Positions 40,491 through 49,170 of a DNA stretch of 64,000 nt are shown here, piece by piece. The notes under the pieces are model-generated. The model had not been told where the DNA came from and did not search any database. It was given only the letters and a program-made list of their open reading frames with translations. Source of the DNA: Acidobacteriota bacterium. Lineage in GTDB: Bacteria > Acidobacteriota > Terriglobia > Terriglobales > Acidobacteriaceae. The first letter of the stretch is position 1. Every line of letters begins with the position of its first letter. A program made the translations under genes and the position numbers. Where the stretch lies: the NCBI GenBank assembly GCA_018268755.1, contig JAFDVW010000008.1, positions 171,377-235,376 on the forward strand. The letters run 5' to 3'.

Positions 40491-40808
40491 TTAGGCAACC
40501 TTGACGAAGATGATGACCAGGGTGAACAGCACCAGGGACTCGATGAAGGCGAGACCCAGAATCAGGGCCAGCTGAATTCCCGGACGGGCGGCCGGATTGC
40601 GGGCCAGACCTTCGCAGGCCGAAGCCGCTACACGCGACTGTCCCAGAGCGGCCAGGGCCACGGCCAGGGCCATAGCAAAGCCGGAGGTGATGGCGACCCA
40701 GTTAGGGCCGGAGGCGGCGTGGGCCGGTTCCGCTCCCTGCGCGAACGCAGGCACGGTCAGCACCAGGCAAGCCAGCATGACGATCAACAGCATGGTGAAT
40801 TTACGCAT
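40491..40808 (-). CDS. atpE: ATP synthase subunit c
   Basis: The proton-carrying rotor ring subunit in the membrane. The C-terminal part is GLARNPAARPGIQLALILGL then AFIESLVLFTLVIIF, with the ion-binding Glu in FIES. A 25-residue N-terminal hydrophobic stretch (MLLIVMLACLVLTVPAFAQG) looks like a signal peptide, making this subunit longer (105 residues) than the usual 75-85; a cleaved leader is known for some bacterial c subunits. It is the last gene of the minus-strand array; no atpF or F1 gene follows. Confidence 0.93.
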   Translation of the reverse strand: MRKFTMLLIVMLACLVLTVPAFAQGAEPAHAASGPNWVAITSGFAMALAVALAALGQSRVAASACEGLARNPAARPGIQLALILGLAFIESLVLFTLVIIFVKVA

Positions 40809-40909
40809 ATTGCACTCTCCTCATGAATTTCCGCCAGTGGGTGGTTGACGTCATCCTCGTACAGACGCCCTCACGCTTGCGGACGATAAAGCCCAACCGC
40901 TTATGAAAT

Positions 40910-41638
40910 TTAGTGGTCGTGCGCCGTGGCCTCTCCCAGGTACACGCAAGCCAGGAGCACGAAAATATAAGTCTGAATAAAGGCCACGCCGATATGCAGT
41001 CCCTGGAAAATAATGGGGACGCCCAGCGGGATCAGCGAAAAGAACACCATGGTGACCATTTCGCCGGCGAACATGTTGGCGAACAAACGGATGGTCAGCG
41101 AAAGCACGCGTGCCAGGTGACTGAAGATCTCAATCGGCACCATGAGCGGGGCCAGCCACCAAACCGGCCCGGCGAAGTGCTTGAAGTAGCCGAGCCCGTT
41201 GGCCCGTAGTCCCTGAATGTGGTAGTAGAACCAGGTCACCAGCGCGCATCCCAAAGGAACAATGGGAACGGCGGTGGGCGATTCCAGGCCGGGGATCAGC
41301 CCGATCAGGTTGCAGCTCAGGATGAAGACCCCGAGGGTTACCAGATAGCCAACATAGGGCTGATAGTTGTGGCCGATGATCTCCTTGCCCAGATCGGCGA
41401 CGAAGCCCTCAATCCCCTCCATGACGTGCTGCAGCGCGCCCGGGCGATCCACCGAAAGGCGCAAGCGCACCGCGATGAAAAACAGCGTCAGCAGCAGGAA
41501 GACCAGCAGCTCCATGGCTACGCTGTTGCTGATCGGTGTTGTGGGATGCTTGGGATGAACTCCCACCAGGGTCAGGAGACGGAGCGCGAGCTCGCCGAAG
41601 TGGTGGTTGAGAAACTCAGTAAACGCAAGTTGTTCCAT
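40910..41638 (-). CDS. atpB: ATP synthase subunit a
   Basis: The stator membrane subunit forming the proton half-channels. 242 residues with about five membrane helices. FSHLARVLSLTIRLFANMFA carries the essential stator Arg, and PTAVPIVPLGCAL and FIQTYIFVLLACVYLGEA are typical. It starts 40 bases after the AtpI-like gene and is followed by atpE after 101 bases, the order a-c being normal. Confidence 0.96.
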   Translation of the reverse strand: MEQLAFTEFLNHHFGELALRLLTLVGVHPKHPTTPISNSVAMELLVFLLLTLFFIAVRLRLSVDRPGALQHVMEGIEGFVADLGKEIIGHNYQPYVGYLVTLGVFILSCNLIGLIPGLESPTAVPIVPLGCALVTWFYYHIQGLRANGLGYFKHFAGPVWWLAPLMVPIEIFSHLARVLSLTIRLFANMFAGEMVTMVFFSLIPLGVPIIFQGLHIGVAFIQTYIFVLLACVYLGEATAHDH

Positions 41639-41677
41639 CGATAACGCCCCAATACCTGGCCAAATGTCGGATTTCGT

Positions 41678-42127
41678 TCAGTAACCCCGCCGGATGGCTG
41701 CCTGCGCCTCGTAGGCGGCCTCGCACAGCATGGCCGCGACCGGCAGGCAGAGCCCGATCAGGAAGCCCCGAAAGGCTTGGGAAGAACCATAGAATATAGC
41801 ATAGGCAACGCCGCCAACCAATAGATAACGCAGCACAAAGCTCCCTACGACGGCGAAGCCCCGCTCCCGGCTGTGGGCGGCCACAATGCGCTCGGCCAGG
41901 CCTTCCACCCCACGCGCCAGCCAGCGGAAATTGAGCCAGGCGACCACCGCTCCGGCCAGAAACCCGCCCGCATAGGCCCACCCCAACCTCCAGGCCACGA
42001 TTGCCGTGGCAAGAGGGGTCAGGAAGAGCAAAAAACGCAGGATGCGGCGGGTGGCCCCACCGTAGAAGTGTTCGGCCGGCGAGGCGGAAGACTCGGCGGA
42101 CGCAGGCGGTGCCTCAGGCTCACTCAC
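41678..42127 (-). CDS. atpI: ATP synthase subunit I-like membrane protein
   Basis: 149 residues with about four helices in the pattern of the AtpI/ATP-synthase-I family (GGATRRILRFLLFLTPLATA and FLAGAVVAWLNFRWLARG). GTG 42127 overlaps the TGA of the upstream gene (GTGA) and has AAGGA before it; this start is used rather than 42217, which would overlap that gene further. AtpI helps assemble the c ring. Low sequence conservation makes the name a context-supported inference. Confidence 0.75.
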   Translation of the reverse strand: MSEPEAPPASAESSASPAEHFYGGATRRILRFLLFLTPLATAIVAWRLGWAYAGGFLAGAVVAWLNFRWLARGVEGLAERIVAAHSRERGFAVVGSFVLRYLLVGGVAYAIFYGSSQAFRGFLIGLCLPVAAMLCEAAYEAQAAIRRGY

Positions 42128-42354
42128 TTGTCGTCCTTCACCGAAGTTAAGGCCATGCGAATCATCTGCACAAAACCGACAATGGCTCCGAAGATCAGGC
42201 CGGCGAGGTAGATCCACCGGGTATGCAGCCAGTGGTCAAGCACTTTGCCGAGAAAGAAGCCCAGAAGCACGGAGGCGGGAATGATAAAGCCGAGTTCCGA
42301 GTAGCGCGCCAGTTTGGCTACGGACTTCGAATTATCGGAAGACGGGTCGCTCAT
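42124..42354 (-). CDS. atpZ: AtpZ/AtpI-family F0F1 ATP synthase-associated protein
   Basis: A 76-residue two-helix protein. ELGFIIPASVLLGFFLGKVL then LAGLIFGAIVGFVQMIRMAL match the AtpZ/AtpI putative Mg2+ transporter family found before atp genes. ATG 42354 (MSDPSSDN) is chosen; a GTG at 42369 is possible. It begins the ATP synthase half of the array and overlaps the next gene by 4 bases. Confidence 0.85.
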   Translation of the reverse strand: MSDPSSDNSKSVAKLARYSELGFIIPASVLLGFFLGKVLDHWLHTRWIYLAGLIFGAIVGFVQMIRMALTSVKDDK

Positions 42355-42401
42355 GCTCTCAGCGTACACCGGGAGAGTGGGTGCGGCCTAGGTGATATCC
42401 C

Positions 42402-42604
42402 TGTCTTTCTGAGCGAGCTAATACCTTCGCGTTAGCGAAGGTATTGGGAGTCGAAGAATCCCTACCCTTAAAGTTCTGCCGACTGTAGGGATATTTCGAC
42501 TCGGGCCCCGGTCGCAATAGCGACAGGGATCCTTCGCTCAACACGACAGTGGAATTACCGAATCAATTCCGCGACCGCCCCGGAGTGCACAATGCCCAGC
42601 GACC
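42402..42604. repeat. 203-base duplication, copy 1
   Basis: Nearly identical to 42644-42846 (offset 242). It holds a mobile-looking element 42402-42549 with ends CTGTCTTTCTGAGCGA and TTCGCTCAACACGACAG. Inside is a perfect hairpin ACCTTCGC GTTA GCGAAGGT. The rest, 42555-42604, copies the nuoN 3' end. Confidence 0.95.
42555..42604 (-). pseudogene. Duplicated 3' end of nuoN
   Basis: Reads the same last 16 codons and stop as nuoN, with one visible change (ATG to ATT in the penultimate codon, so ELIR replaces ELMR). It has no start and lies outside any reading frame of its own. It is a relic left by the duplication. Confidence 0.85.
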
Positions 42605-42643
42605 CACCGCTTTGTTCAACACCAGATGCCAGACTTTCAGACT

Positions 42644-42846
42644 TGTCTTTCTGAGCGAGCTAATACCTTCGCGTTAGCGAAGGTCTTGGGAGTCGAAGAA
42701 TCCCTACCCTTAAAGTTCTGCCGACTGTAGGGATGTTTCTACTCGGGCCCCGGTCGCAATAGCGACAGGGGTCCTTCGCTCAACATGACAGTGGAATTAC
42801 CGCATCAATTCCGCGACCGCCCCGGAGTGCACAATGCCCAGCGACC
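42644..42846. repeat. 203-base duplication, copy 2
   Basis: Second copy of the block; its last 50 bases (42797-42846) are the real nuoN terminus. The 39 bases between copies (42605-42643) are unique. It ends the element at about 42791 with CTCAACATGACAG. Confidence 0.95.
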
Positions 42847-44341
42847 AGTTGACGGCGCGGATGAAGGGCTCGGGATACACTCCGATGAAAACCGTCAGCA
42901 GGGCGGAGATGCCAAGCGCGGTCTTCATGCCAAAACTGATGGGCAGGCGCTCCTGGTCGAGCGCAGGGCGCATGAACATGGCGTTCGCGATCTTCAGGTA
43001 GTAATAGAGGCCGAACACCGAATAGGCCACCCCTAACGCCGCCAGGATGTAATGTTGGCTCTCAATCAGGCTCAGGAAGATGAAGTACTTGCCATAGAAG
43101 CCGGCCAGTGGCGGAATCCCGGCCAGTGAGAGCAGGAAGGCCAGCATCATGACCGCAGCTACCGGCGCGCGCTGGAAGAGTCCGGCGATGTCGTCCAGTT
43201 CATCGCCGATCACATCTTTATTGCGCAGCGAGGTGATCACCGCGAAGGCGCCCAAGTTCATGAAGGTGTACACCAGCAGGTAGATCAGGATCCCCTTCAA
43301 CCCATCAAAAAACGCCGGCGCGGGATACTGCACCGAAGCCAGCGCGATCAGGCCCAGCAGCATGTATCCCACATGGGCGATGGAGGAATAGGCCAGCAGC
43401 CGCTTGAGGTTGCTCTGGGTGAGCGCGGCGAAGTTCGCGGCGGTCATGGTGGCAATAGAAACAAAAATCAGCAGCGGCACGTAGACCGAGCGCAGCGGGT
43501 ACAGTCCCCATACCAGCACGCGCAGCAGCATGGCCCAACCCGCTGCTTTGACGGCAACTGACATGAATCCCGTAATCGAAGTGGGCGCGCCTTCATAGGC
43601 GTCCGGGGCCCACTGGTGGAAAGGCACGGCGGCAATCTTAAAGAGCAGGCCGGTAGCGGTGGTCAGCAATGCCAGAACCGCGACCGGGCTGGGATGTCCC
43701 TGGTTGGCCTCCATGTGCCGGGCCAGGGCTTGCCCGATGCCGCCAAGGTTGGTGGTCCCGGAGAGTCCATAGAAGAGTGACAGCCCGTAGGCGAAGATGC
43801 CCGAGGAAAATGCCCCCAGCAGCAGATACTTCAGGGCGGCTTCATTGGAACGCCGGTCGCGGCGGAGGAAGCCGACCAGCACGTAGGTGGAGATCGCCAT
43901 CAGCTCCAGGCCAATGAAGATCAGCACGATGTCATAGCCGGCGGCCATGCACATCATACCTACTACCGAAAACAACATCAGCGAGTAATACTCGCCGCGG
44001 TGCTCGTGCTCGACCTCAAGATAGTGCACCGAGGTGAGAATGGCGACCGCCGCGCCTGCCAGAAAGAGATAGAAGAAATAAATGGTGATGCGGTCGAAGA
44101 TCATCGAGCCGCTCAGCACAAAGGGGGACTCCATCAAGCGCAGGTTCTGCTGCGCCTTGCAGACCGCGCCTGCGGCAAAGGCGATGCCGATGAGGGCAGT
44201 CACCGCGTTCGACCACTTCCACTCCGCCGGAACCATCAAATCAATCAGCAAAATTCCCAGGGCAAACAGCGTCAGCAGGATGATGGGCAACACCATCGCG
44301 TAATCCGCCAACGTAAAAAACTGGGAGAAGTTGCTGATCAC
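42797..44341 (-). CDS. nuoN: NADH-quinone oxidoreductase subunit N
   Basis: One of three antiporter-like proton pump subunits of complex I. 514 residues with about 13-14 helices. GLELMAISTYVLVGFLRRDR, FHQWAPDAYEGAPTSITGFM and LAYSSIAHVGYMLLGLIALA are typical, the latter with the conserved Lys/His array. The GTG start has GGAGG 7 bases upstream and lies directly after the nuoM stop. Its last 50 bases are duplicated downstream. Confidence 0.96.
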   Translation of the reverse strand: MISNFSQFFTLADYAMVLPIILLTLFALGILLIDLMVPAEWKWSNAVTALIGIAFAAGAVCKAQQNLRLMESPFVLSGSMIFDRITIYFFYLFLAGAAVAILTSVHYLEVEHEHRGEYYSLMLFSVVGMMCMAAGYDIVLIFIGLELMAISTYVLVGFLRRDRRSNEAALKYLLLGAFSSGIFAYGLSLFYGLSGTTNLGGIGQALARHMEANQGHPSPVAVLALLTTATGLLFKIAAVPFHQWAPDAYEGAPTSITGFMSVAVKAAGWAMLLRVLVWGLYPLRSVYVPLLIFVSIATMTAANFAALTQSNLKRLLAYSSIAHVGYMLLGLIALASVQYPAPAFFDGLKGILIYLLVYTFMNLGAFAVITSLRNKDVIGDELDDIAGLFQRAPVAAVMMLAFLLSLAGIPPLAGFYGKYFIFLSLIESQHYILAALGVAYSVFGLYYYLKIANAMFMRPALDQERLPISFGMKTALGISALLTVFIGVYPEPFIRAVNWSLGIVHSGAVAELMR

Positions 44342-45922
44342 CTATTTACCTCCCTGCGAAGTTTGCGCCACGATCTCGGGATGTACGACCGGCAATTCGG
44401 CATTCACGTTCGCATTGGGTTGCCGCACGGTCTGCACAATCTGATTCACCGGTTGCTCCAGAATCTGGAAAAACGGCTTGGGGTAAAGGCCGATCCAGAA
44501 GGCCAGAATGAGTAAGGGCACAAAAGTCAGCACTTCGCGCGGGGTCAGGTCATGCAGCTTTTCATTCTTGGGGTTGGTGACTTTGCCGAAGAACACCCGC
44601 TGATAAAGCCACAACAAATACGCCGCAGCCAGCACCACTCCAGGCACGGCCCACGCCGCCCAGGCGCGGTTCTCCATGAACGTGCCTTGCAGGATGGTGA
44701 ACTCGCCGATGAAGCCATTCAACAGCGGCAGCCCCATCGAAGAGAGAAACATGATCATGGTGATGGTGGCGTAAACCGGCATGACGTTGGAGATGCCGCC
44801 ATATTCGGAAATCTCGCGGGTGTGCCGCCGCTCATAGAGGATGCCGACGATCAGGAACAGCGCGCCGGTCGAGATGCCGTGATTGATCTGCTGCAGGACC
44901 GATCCGGCAATTCCCTGCGAGTTCAGGGCGAAAATCCCCAGGGTGCAGAAACCCAGGTGGCTGACCGAAGAGTAGGCCACCAGCTTCTTCATGTCCTTCT
45001 GCATCAGCGAAACCAGAGCGCCATAGATAATGCCGATGATAGACAAAGCAATCATCCAGCCGCGCACTTTGGGATTGGTCACCACGCCGGGGAAAAACGG
45101 CAGCGCGAATCGCACAAAGCCATAGGTCCCCATCTTCAGCAGGACACCCGCCAGAATCACCGAGCCGGCGGTCGGAGCTTCGACGTGCGCATCGGGCAGC
45201 CAGGTGTGGAAGGGGAACATCGGCACTTTAATGGCAAAGCCGATAAAGAACGCCAGGAAGAGCCAGAAGGCATAGTGATACGGAATCTGCGGCGCAGTCT
45301 GGTACAGAGCGGGGATGCTGAAGGTGTAGATACCGGTCAGGGTATGGTGGTTGAAGTACAGGAACAAAATGCCCAGCAGCATCAGCACCGAGCCGGCCAG
45401 GGTGTAGAGGAAAAACTTGATGGCCGCGTAGAGTTTGCGCGGGCCGCCCCAGATGCCGATCAGCAGGTACATGGGCACCAGCATGGCTTCCCAAAAGACG
45501 AAGAACAGGAAGAAATCGAGCGCCATAAAGACGCCCAGCATGCCGGTCTGCAGGACCAGAAACCAGATGTAGTATTCCTTGACGCGGTCTTCGATGGCGG
45601 TCCAGGAGGAAAGAATGGAAATCCAACCCAGCAGCGTGGTCAGCATGATGAGCAGGAACGAGATGCCGTCAATGCCCAGGTTATAGCCCGCGCCGATCGA
45701 AGGGATCCAGTTGTTCGCTCCGCCTTCCAGGAACTTGAACCCCGGCTCAAAGCGCTGCTCCCAGAACATGGGGACGAGCGGCAGAGAGATAAGAAACCCG
45801 GCCAGGGCAAACATGTTGGCGATCCAGCGGATGGCGTGCTTGTTCTCCTTGGGAACGAACAGGAGCAGCAATGCGCCCAGCAAGGGCGTGAATAAAATGA
45901 TCGAAAGAATATGGCTTTGCAT
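44342..45922 (-). CDS. nuoM: NADH-quinone oxidoreductase subunit M
   Basis: An antiporter-like complex I subunit of about 526 residues. GIDGISFLLIMLTTLLGWIS, FHTWLPDAHVEAPTAGSVIL and MKKLVAYSSVSHLGFCTLG are family signatures. ATG 45922 (MQSHILSIIL) is chosen over the longer frame to 45976. Its stop abuts the nuoN GTG. Confidence 0.96.
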   Translation of the reverse strand: MQSHILSIILFTPLLGALLLLFVPKENKHAIRWIANMFALAGFLISLPLVPMFWEQRFEPGFKFLEGGANNWIPSIGAGYNLGIDGISFLLIMLTTLLGWISILSSWTAIEDRVKEYYIWFLVLQTGMLGVFMALDFFLFFVFWEAMLVPMYLLIGIWGGPRKLYAAIKFFLYTLAGSVLMLLGILFLYFNHHTLTGIYTFSIPALYQTAPQIPYHYAFWLFLAFFIGFAIKVPMFPFHTWLPDAHVEAPTAGSVILAGVLLKMGTYGFVRFALPFFPGVVTNPKVRGWMIALSIIGIIYGALVSLMQKDMKKLVAYSSVSHLGFCTLGIFALNSQGIAGSVLQQINHGISTGALFLIVGILYERRHTREISEYGGISNVMPVYATITMIMFLSSMGLPLLNGFIGEFTILQGTFMENRAWAAWAVPGVVLAAAYLLWLYQRVFFGKVTNPKNEKLHDLTPREVLTFVPLLILAFWIGLYPKPFFQILEQPVNQIVQTVRQPNANVNAELPVVHPEIVAQTSQGGK

Positions 45923-45982
45923 AGAAGCAATCTCAGTTACCGCATCGCGCCGCCAAGTGAGCGGCCGTCCCGCCAAAATCCG

Positions 45983-48112
45983 CTATCGCCAGGCGTAATA
46001 GGCGACAAATCCAACTAGTCCGACCACCATCACCAGCGCGTACCACTGCACCAGGCCCCATTGCAGAAGGCGGGCGAACCATGAAAGCGGGTGCGTTATT
46101 AACGCTAGCCCGTTCACCAGCAGGCCATCGATGATCCATTTATCCCACCAACTGGAAATTTTTCCTGAGAGCCGCGTGATCCGGCCGGCGCCGTTTACCG
46201 TGCCATCGATGACTTTGGCATCCACCCACGAAGACGCCTCGCCTAGTCCCATAGCGCCAAGGCGCACATCGCCGATCTTGCGGCGGCCGGTGAATACGTA
46301 ATCGTAAGCTTCATCGACGTAGTACTTGTTCTGCAGCGTGCGGTAAACGGGAGGCGCGGCCTGCTCAATAGGCTCGGCATAGCCCTTGTCCGCCGCGGCA
46401 TAGTAGCGCCTGGCCAGACCAAAACCCACTCCGGCAGCCGCTACCGAAAGGAACATGAGCCCGTACTCCAGAGGATTGGTATGCTTTTCCTCTTTTTCTC
46501 CCGCCACCAACTGAGCTTCCTTCCCCTCTTCCTGAAAAACTTGGGCTTCACGGGCAAAAACCGGATCCAAATAGTGCTCGAAACGGTTGGAGCCGCCCAG
46601 GCTATGCGGCCAGCCCAGCCATCCGGCGCATACGGCACAGACAGCCAGAACCACCAGCGGCACAGTCATCGACTTGGGCGATTCATGGATGTGGTGCTCG
46701 ACTTCATGGTCCATGCGCGGCTTGCCATAGAAGGTGAGGAACACCAGACGGAACATGTAGAACGCCGTCATGAGCGCGGTGATGAAACCGACCAGCCACA
46801 GGATGCGATAAGCGCCGCCCTCCGACGACCAGGTCTGCCAGAGGATTTCATCTTTGGAGAAAAATCCGGCAAAGGGCGGGATGCCGGCGATGGCCAGGGT
46901 CGCGATCAGGATGGTGCGGTAGGTCGTGGGAATTTTTTTTGCCAGGTGGCCCATGTTGCGCATGTCCTGCTCGCCGCTCATGGCATGGATCACCGAGCCT
47001 GCACCCAGGAACAACAGCGCCTTGAAGAAAGCGTGCGTAAACACGTGAAAGACGCCGGCGGCAAAAGCCCCCACGCCGAGCGCCAGGAACATGTAGCCCA
47101 GCTGCGAAACCGTGGAATACGCCAGGACACGTTTGATGTCGTTCTGCACCAGCCCAATCGACGCGGCAAAAATGGCGGTCAGCGCGCCGACAATGGCCAC
47201 CGTCTTCATGGATGTGGGCGCCAGCACAAACAGCGCATTCGAGCGCGCCACCATATACACGCCCGCCGTGACCATAGTGGCGGCGTGAATGAGGGCGGAG
47301 ACCGGGGTGGGGCCCTCCATGGCGTCGGGCAACCAGACATAAAGAGGCAGCTGGGCGGATTTACCGCAGGCGCCGACAAATAACAGCAGCGTGGCCGCCG
47401 TGATAATCGGGTCGCCGATGTTGAAGTGTCCGCTCCGGGCCAGAAGATTCACATCCACATAGCGCAGCGAGCCGAAGTACCAGGCAATGGTGAACATGCC
47501 CAGCAGGAAGCCGGCGTCGCCGATGCGGTTAACGATGAATGCCTTGTTCGCGGCAGCGCTTGCCGCCGGGCGGTGGAAGTAAAAACCGATGAGCAGATAG
47601 GAGCAGAGTCCCACCCCTTCCCAGCCCACGAACATCAGCGCATAGTTGTTCCCCATGATAAGCGTGAGCATGGAGAACATGAACAGATTGAGATAACCGA
47701 AGAAGCGGTAGTAGCCACCTTCGTGCGCCATGTAGCCGGTGGAGTAGATGTGAATGAGCAGGCCTACGCCGGTCACAAAAAGCAGCCAGATGGCGGACAA
47801 CGGATCAAGCAGAAAACCGGCATCGGCCTGAAAGGGCGCTAGCGTGCCGTCGTGCGTGGTGTAGTTCATGTGGCCGGTATCGGTACCCAGCCAGGTGAAC
47901 ATGACCTTCTGGAAGGGTTGATGGTGGTTGGCTTCAGCCCATCCCTGATACTGCCACACCGCGCCACAGGCCCAGAGAAACGACAACGCCACCATGCCAA
48001 CACACACGATGCTGACCGTCTGCTTTTGCAGCTTGCGGCCAAAAAAGAACATGACGGCCGCGCCGAAGGCGGGAAACAACGGAATCAGCCAGATGTGATC
48101 TAGAAAAAACAT
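45983..48112 (-). CDS. nuoL: NADH-quinone oxidoreductase subunit L
   Basis: The longest antiporter-like subunit of complex I, 709 residues, including the long C-terminal lateral helix. FVGWEGVGLCSYLLIGFYFH, LPLYVWLPDAMEGPTPVSAL and VLAYSTVSQLGYMFLALG are conserved. No clear Shine-Dalgarno precedes the ATG, and the 90-base gap to nuoK contains repetitive GGCCGATGG-type sequence. Confidence 0.96.
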   Translation of the reverse strand: MFFLDHIWLIPLFPAFGAAVMFFFGRKLQKQTVSIVCVGMVALSFLWACGAVWQYQGWAEANHHQPFQKVMFTWLGTDTGHMNYTTHDGTLAPFQADAGFLLDPLSAIWLLFVTGVGLLIHIYSTGYMAHEGGYYRFFGYLNLFMFSMLTLIMGNNYALMFVGWEGVGLCSYLLIGFYFHRPAASAAANKAFIVNRIGDAGFLLGMFTIAWYFGSLRYVDVNLLARSGHFNIGDPIITAATLLLFVGACGKSAQLPLYVWLPDAMEGPTPVSALIHAATMVTAGVYMVARSNALFVLAPTSMKTVAIVGALTAIFAASIGLVQNDIKRVLAYSTVSQLGYMFLALGVGAFAAGVFHVFTHAFFKALLFLGAGSVIHAMSGEQDMRNMGHLAKKIPTTYRTILIATLAIAGIPPFAGFFSKDEILWQTWSSEGGAYRILWLVGFITALMTAFYMFRLVFLTFYGKPRMDHEVEHHIHESPKSMTVPLVVLAVCAVCAGWLGWPHSLGGSNRFEHYLDPVFAREAQVFQEEGKEAQLVAGEKEEKHTNPLEYGLMFLSVAAAGVGFGLARRYYAAADKGYAEPIEQAAPPVYRTLQNKYYVDEAYDYVFTGRRKIGDVRLGAMGLGEASSWVDAKVIDGTVNGAGRITRLSGKISSWWDKWIIDGLLVNGLALITHPLSWFARLLQWGLVQWYALVMVVGLVGFVAYYAWR

Positions 48113-48128
48113 AAGTTCAGTCGTACGT

Positions 48129-48200
48129 CGTTGGCCGATGGCCTTTAGCCGATGGCCGTTCGCTAGAAGCTAATAGCTAGCAGCTAATCGCTAGTAGCTT
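48129..48200. repeat. Imperfect short repeats between nuoL and nuoK
   Basis: GTTGGCCGATGGCC-type units followed by AGCTAATAGCTAGCAGCTAA-type units. The first resemble the repeats at 27896-27940. They occur inside the respiratory operon and add no obvious function. Confidence 0.5.
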
Positions 48201-48202
48201 CC

Positions 48203-48517
48203 TTACCATTTCATCAAATCCACTTCGTCCACATTCACCGTCTCCTTGTTGCGGAAGAAGGCGATAATGATGCCCAGCCCGACCGCCGCTTCGGCGGCTG
48301 CGTCGGTAATCACGAAAATCGAGAACACCTGCCCATGCAGCCCGTAGAGCCGGGAAAACGCCAGCAGGTTCAGGTTCACGGCATTCAAAATCAGCTCAAT
48401 CGACATCAGAATGATGACCACATTGCGGCGCGTGAGCACGCCGATCACGCCCAGCACGAACAGCGCCGCAGCCAGGACCAGGTAGTGCAGTGTCGAGATT
48501 TGTCCGAGAGCTTCCAT
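48203..48517 (-). CDS. nuoK: NADH-quinone oxidoreductase subunit K
   Basis: A 104-residue, three-helix membrane subunit. [20 protein letters not shown] has the conserved Glu, then [10 protein letters not shown] and [22 protein letters not shown] 48517 (MEALGQIS) gives the normal length; the frame extends to 48556. Confidence 0.96.
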   Translation of the reverse strand: MEALGQISTLHYLVLAAALFVLGVIGVLTRRNVVIILMSIELILNAVNLNLLAFSRLYGLHGQVFSIFVITDAAAEAAVGLGIIIAFFRNKETVNVDEVDLMKW

Positions 48518-48613
48518 GTTTTTTGCACTTGGCACTTGGCCTTTAGCCCATGCCACGTCTGGGGTAGTTCCTCAAGACTGAGCGGCCAAATGCTAACTGC
48601 CAAGTGCTAACGG

Positions 48614-49123
48614 CTAAATTCTCTTCTTCGCCATCACTACCGCTCCGATAATCGCCACCAGCAACAAGAGCGAGGCAATCTCGAAAGTGAACAGGTAGTG
48701 GCCATATAAGTAGTCGGCGATGCCCTGCGTATTGTTCCCTTCCTCGAGAACCACTTTGGCCTCGGGGAACAGCGCTTTCCCTTTCACATATACGCCGATA
48801 AATAGTCCCCCCAGGGCAATGGCGGCCAGCAATCCCACCAGCCAGAGCTTGTTGAACTGTTCTTCTTTCTGCGATTTTTCAATCGAGACCAGCATGATGA
48901 CGAACAGAAACAACACCATGATGCCGCCGGCATAAAGGATGATCTGTACGCCGGCGACAAACGGGGCATAGAGCATCAGGTAGAGCCCGGCCAGCGACAA
49001 TAGGGTGAGGATCAGCGCCAGCGCCGAGTGCACGGCATTGCGGCGGGTGATCACCAGCACGCCGCCCAGCACGGCCAGTCCCGCCAGCAGATAGAAGAAA
49101 AATGTTGTGGCTACGGGTTGCAT
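48614..49123 (-). CDS. nuoJ: NADH-quinone oxidoreductase subunit J
   Basis: A 169-residue, five-helix membrane subunit. FLLAGLAVLGG-type first helix, ITRRNAVHSALALILTLLSL, then FVAGVQIILYAGGIMVLFLF (the GIMVLF loop) and ASLLLLVAIIGAVVMAKKR at the end are typical. It follows nuoH by a 47-base gap that contains half of a repeat element (49131-49154). Confidence 0.95.
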   Translation of the reverse strand: MQPVATTFFFYLLAGLAVLGGVLVITRRNAVHSALALILTLLSLAGLYLMLYAPFVAGVQIILYAGGIMVLFLFVIMLVSIEKSQKEEQFNKLWLVGLLAAIALGGLFIGVYVKGKALFPEAKVVLEEGNNTQGIADYLYGHYLFTFEIASLLLLVAIIGAVVMAKKRI

Positions 49124-49130
49124 GATCGTT

Positions 49131-49154
49131 CTGTCATCCTGAGCAAAGCGAAGG
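49131..49154. repeat. Single arm of the TGTCAT-CTGAG element
   Basis: CTGTCATCCTGAGCAAAGCG followed by AAGG matches the left ends of the elements at 42402, 54810 and 56435. No right end is present, so it is a truncated copy within the nuo operon. Confidence 0.65.
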
Positions 49155-49170
49155 ACCTATGCCTCCGCCA

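Noticed and set aside
42402..42846. Insertion sequence
   Set aside because: The element has inverted ends but no transposase frame; it is at best non-autonomous.
44552..45895. Long plus-strand frame opposite nuoM
   Set aside because: Very rich in His, Gln and Arg, the expected antisense of a membrane protein; nuoM is well supported.
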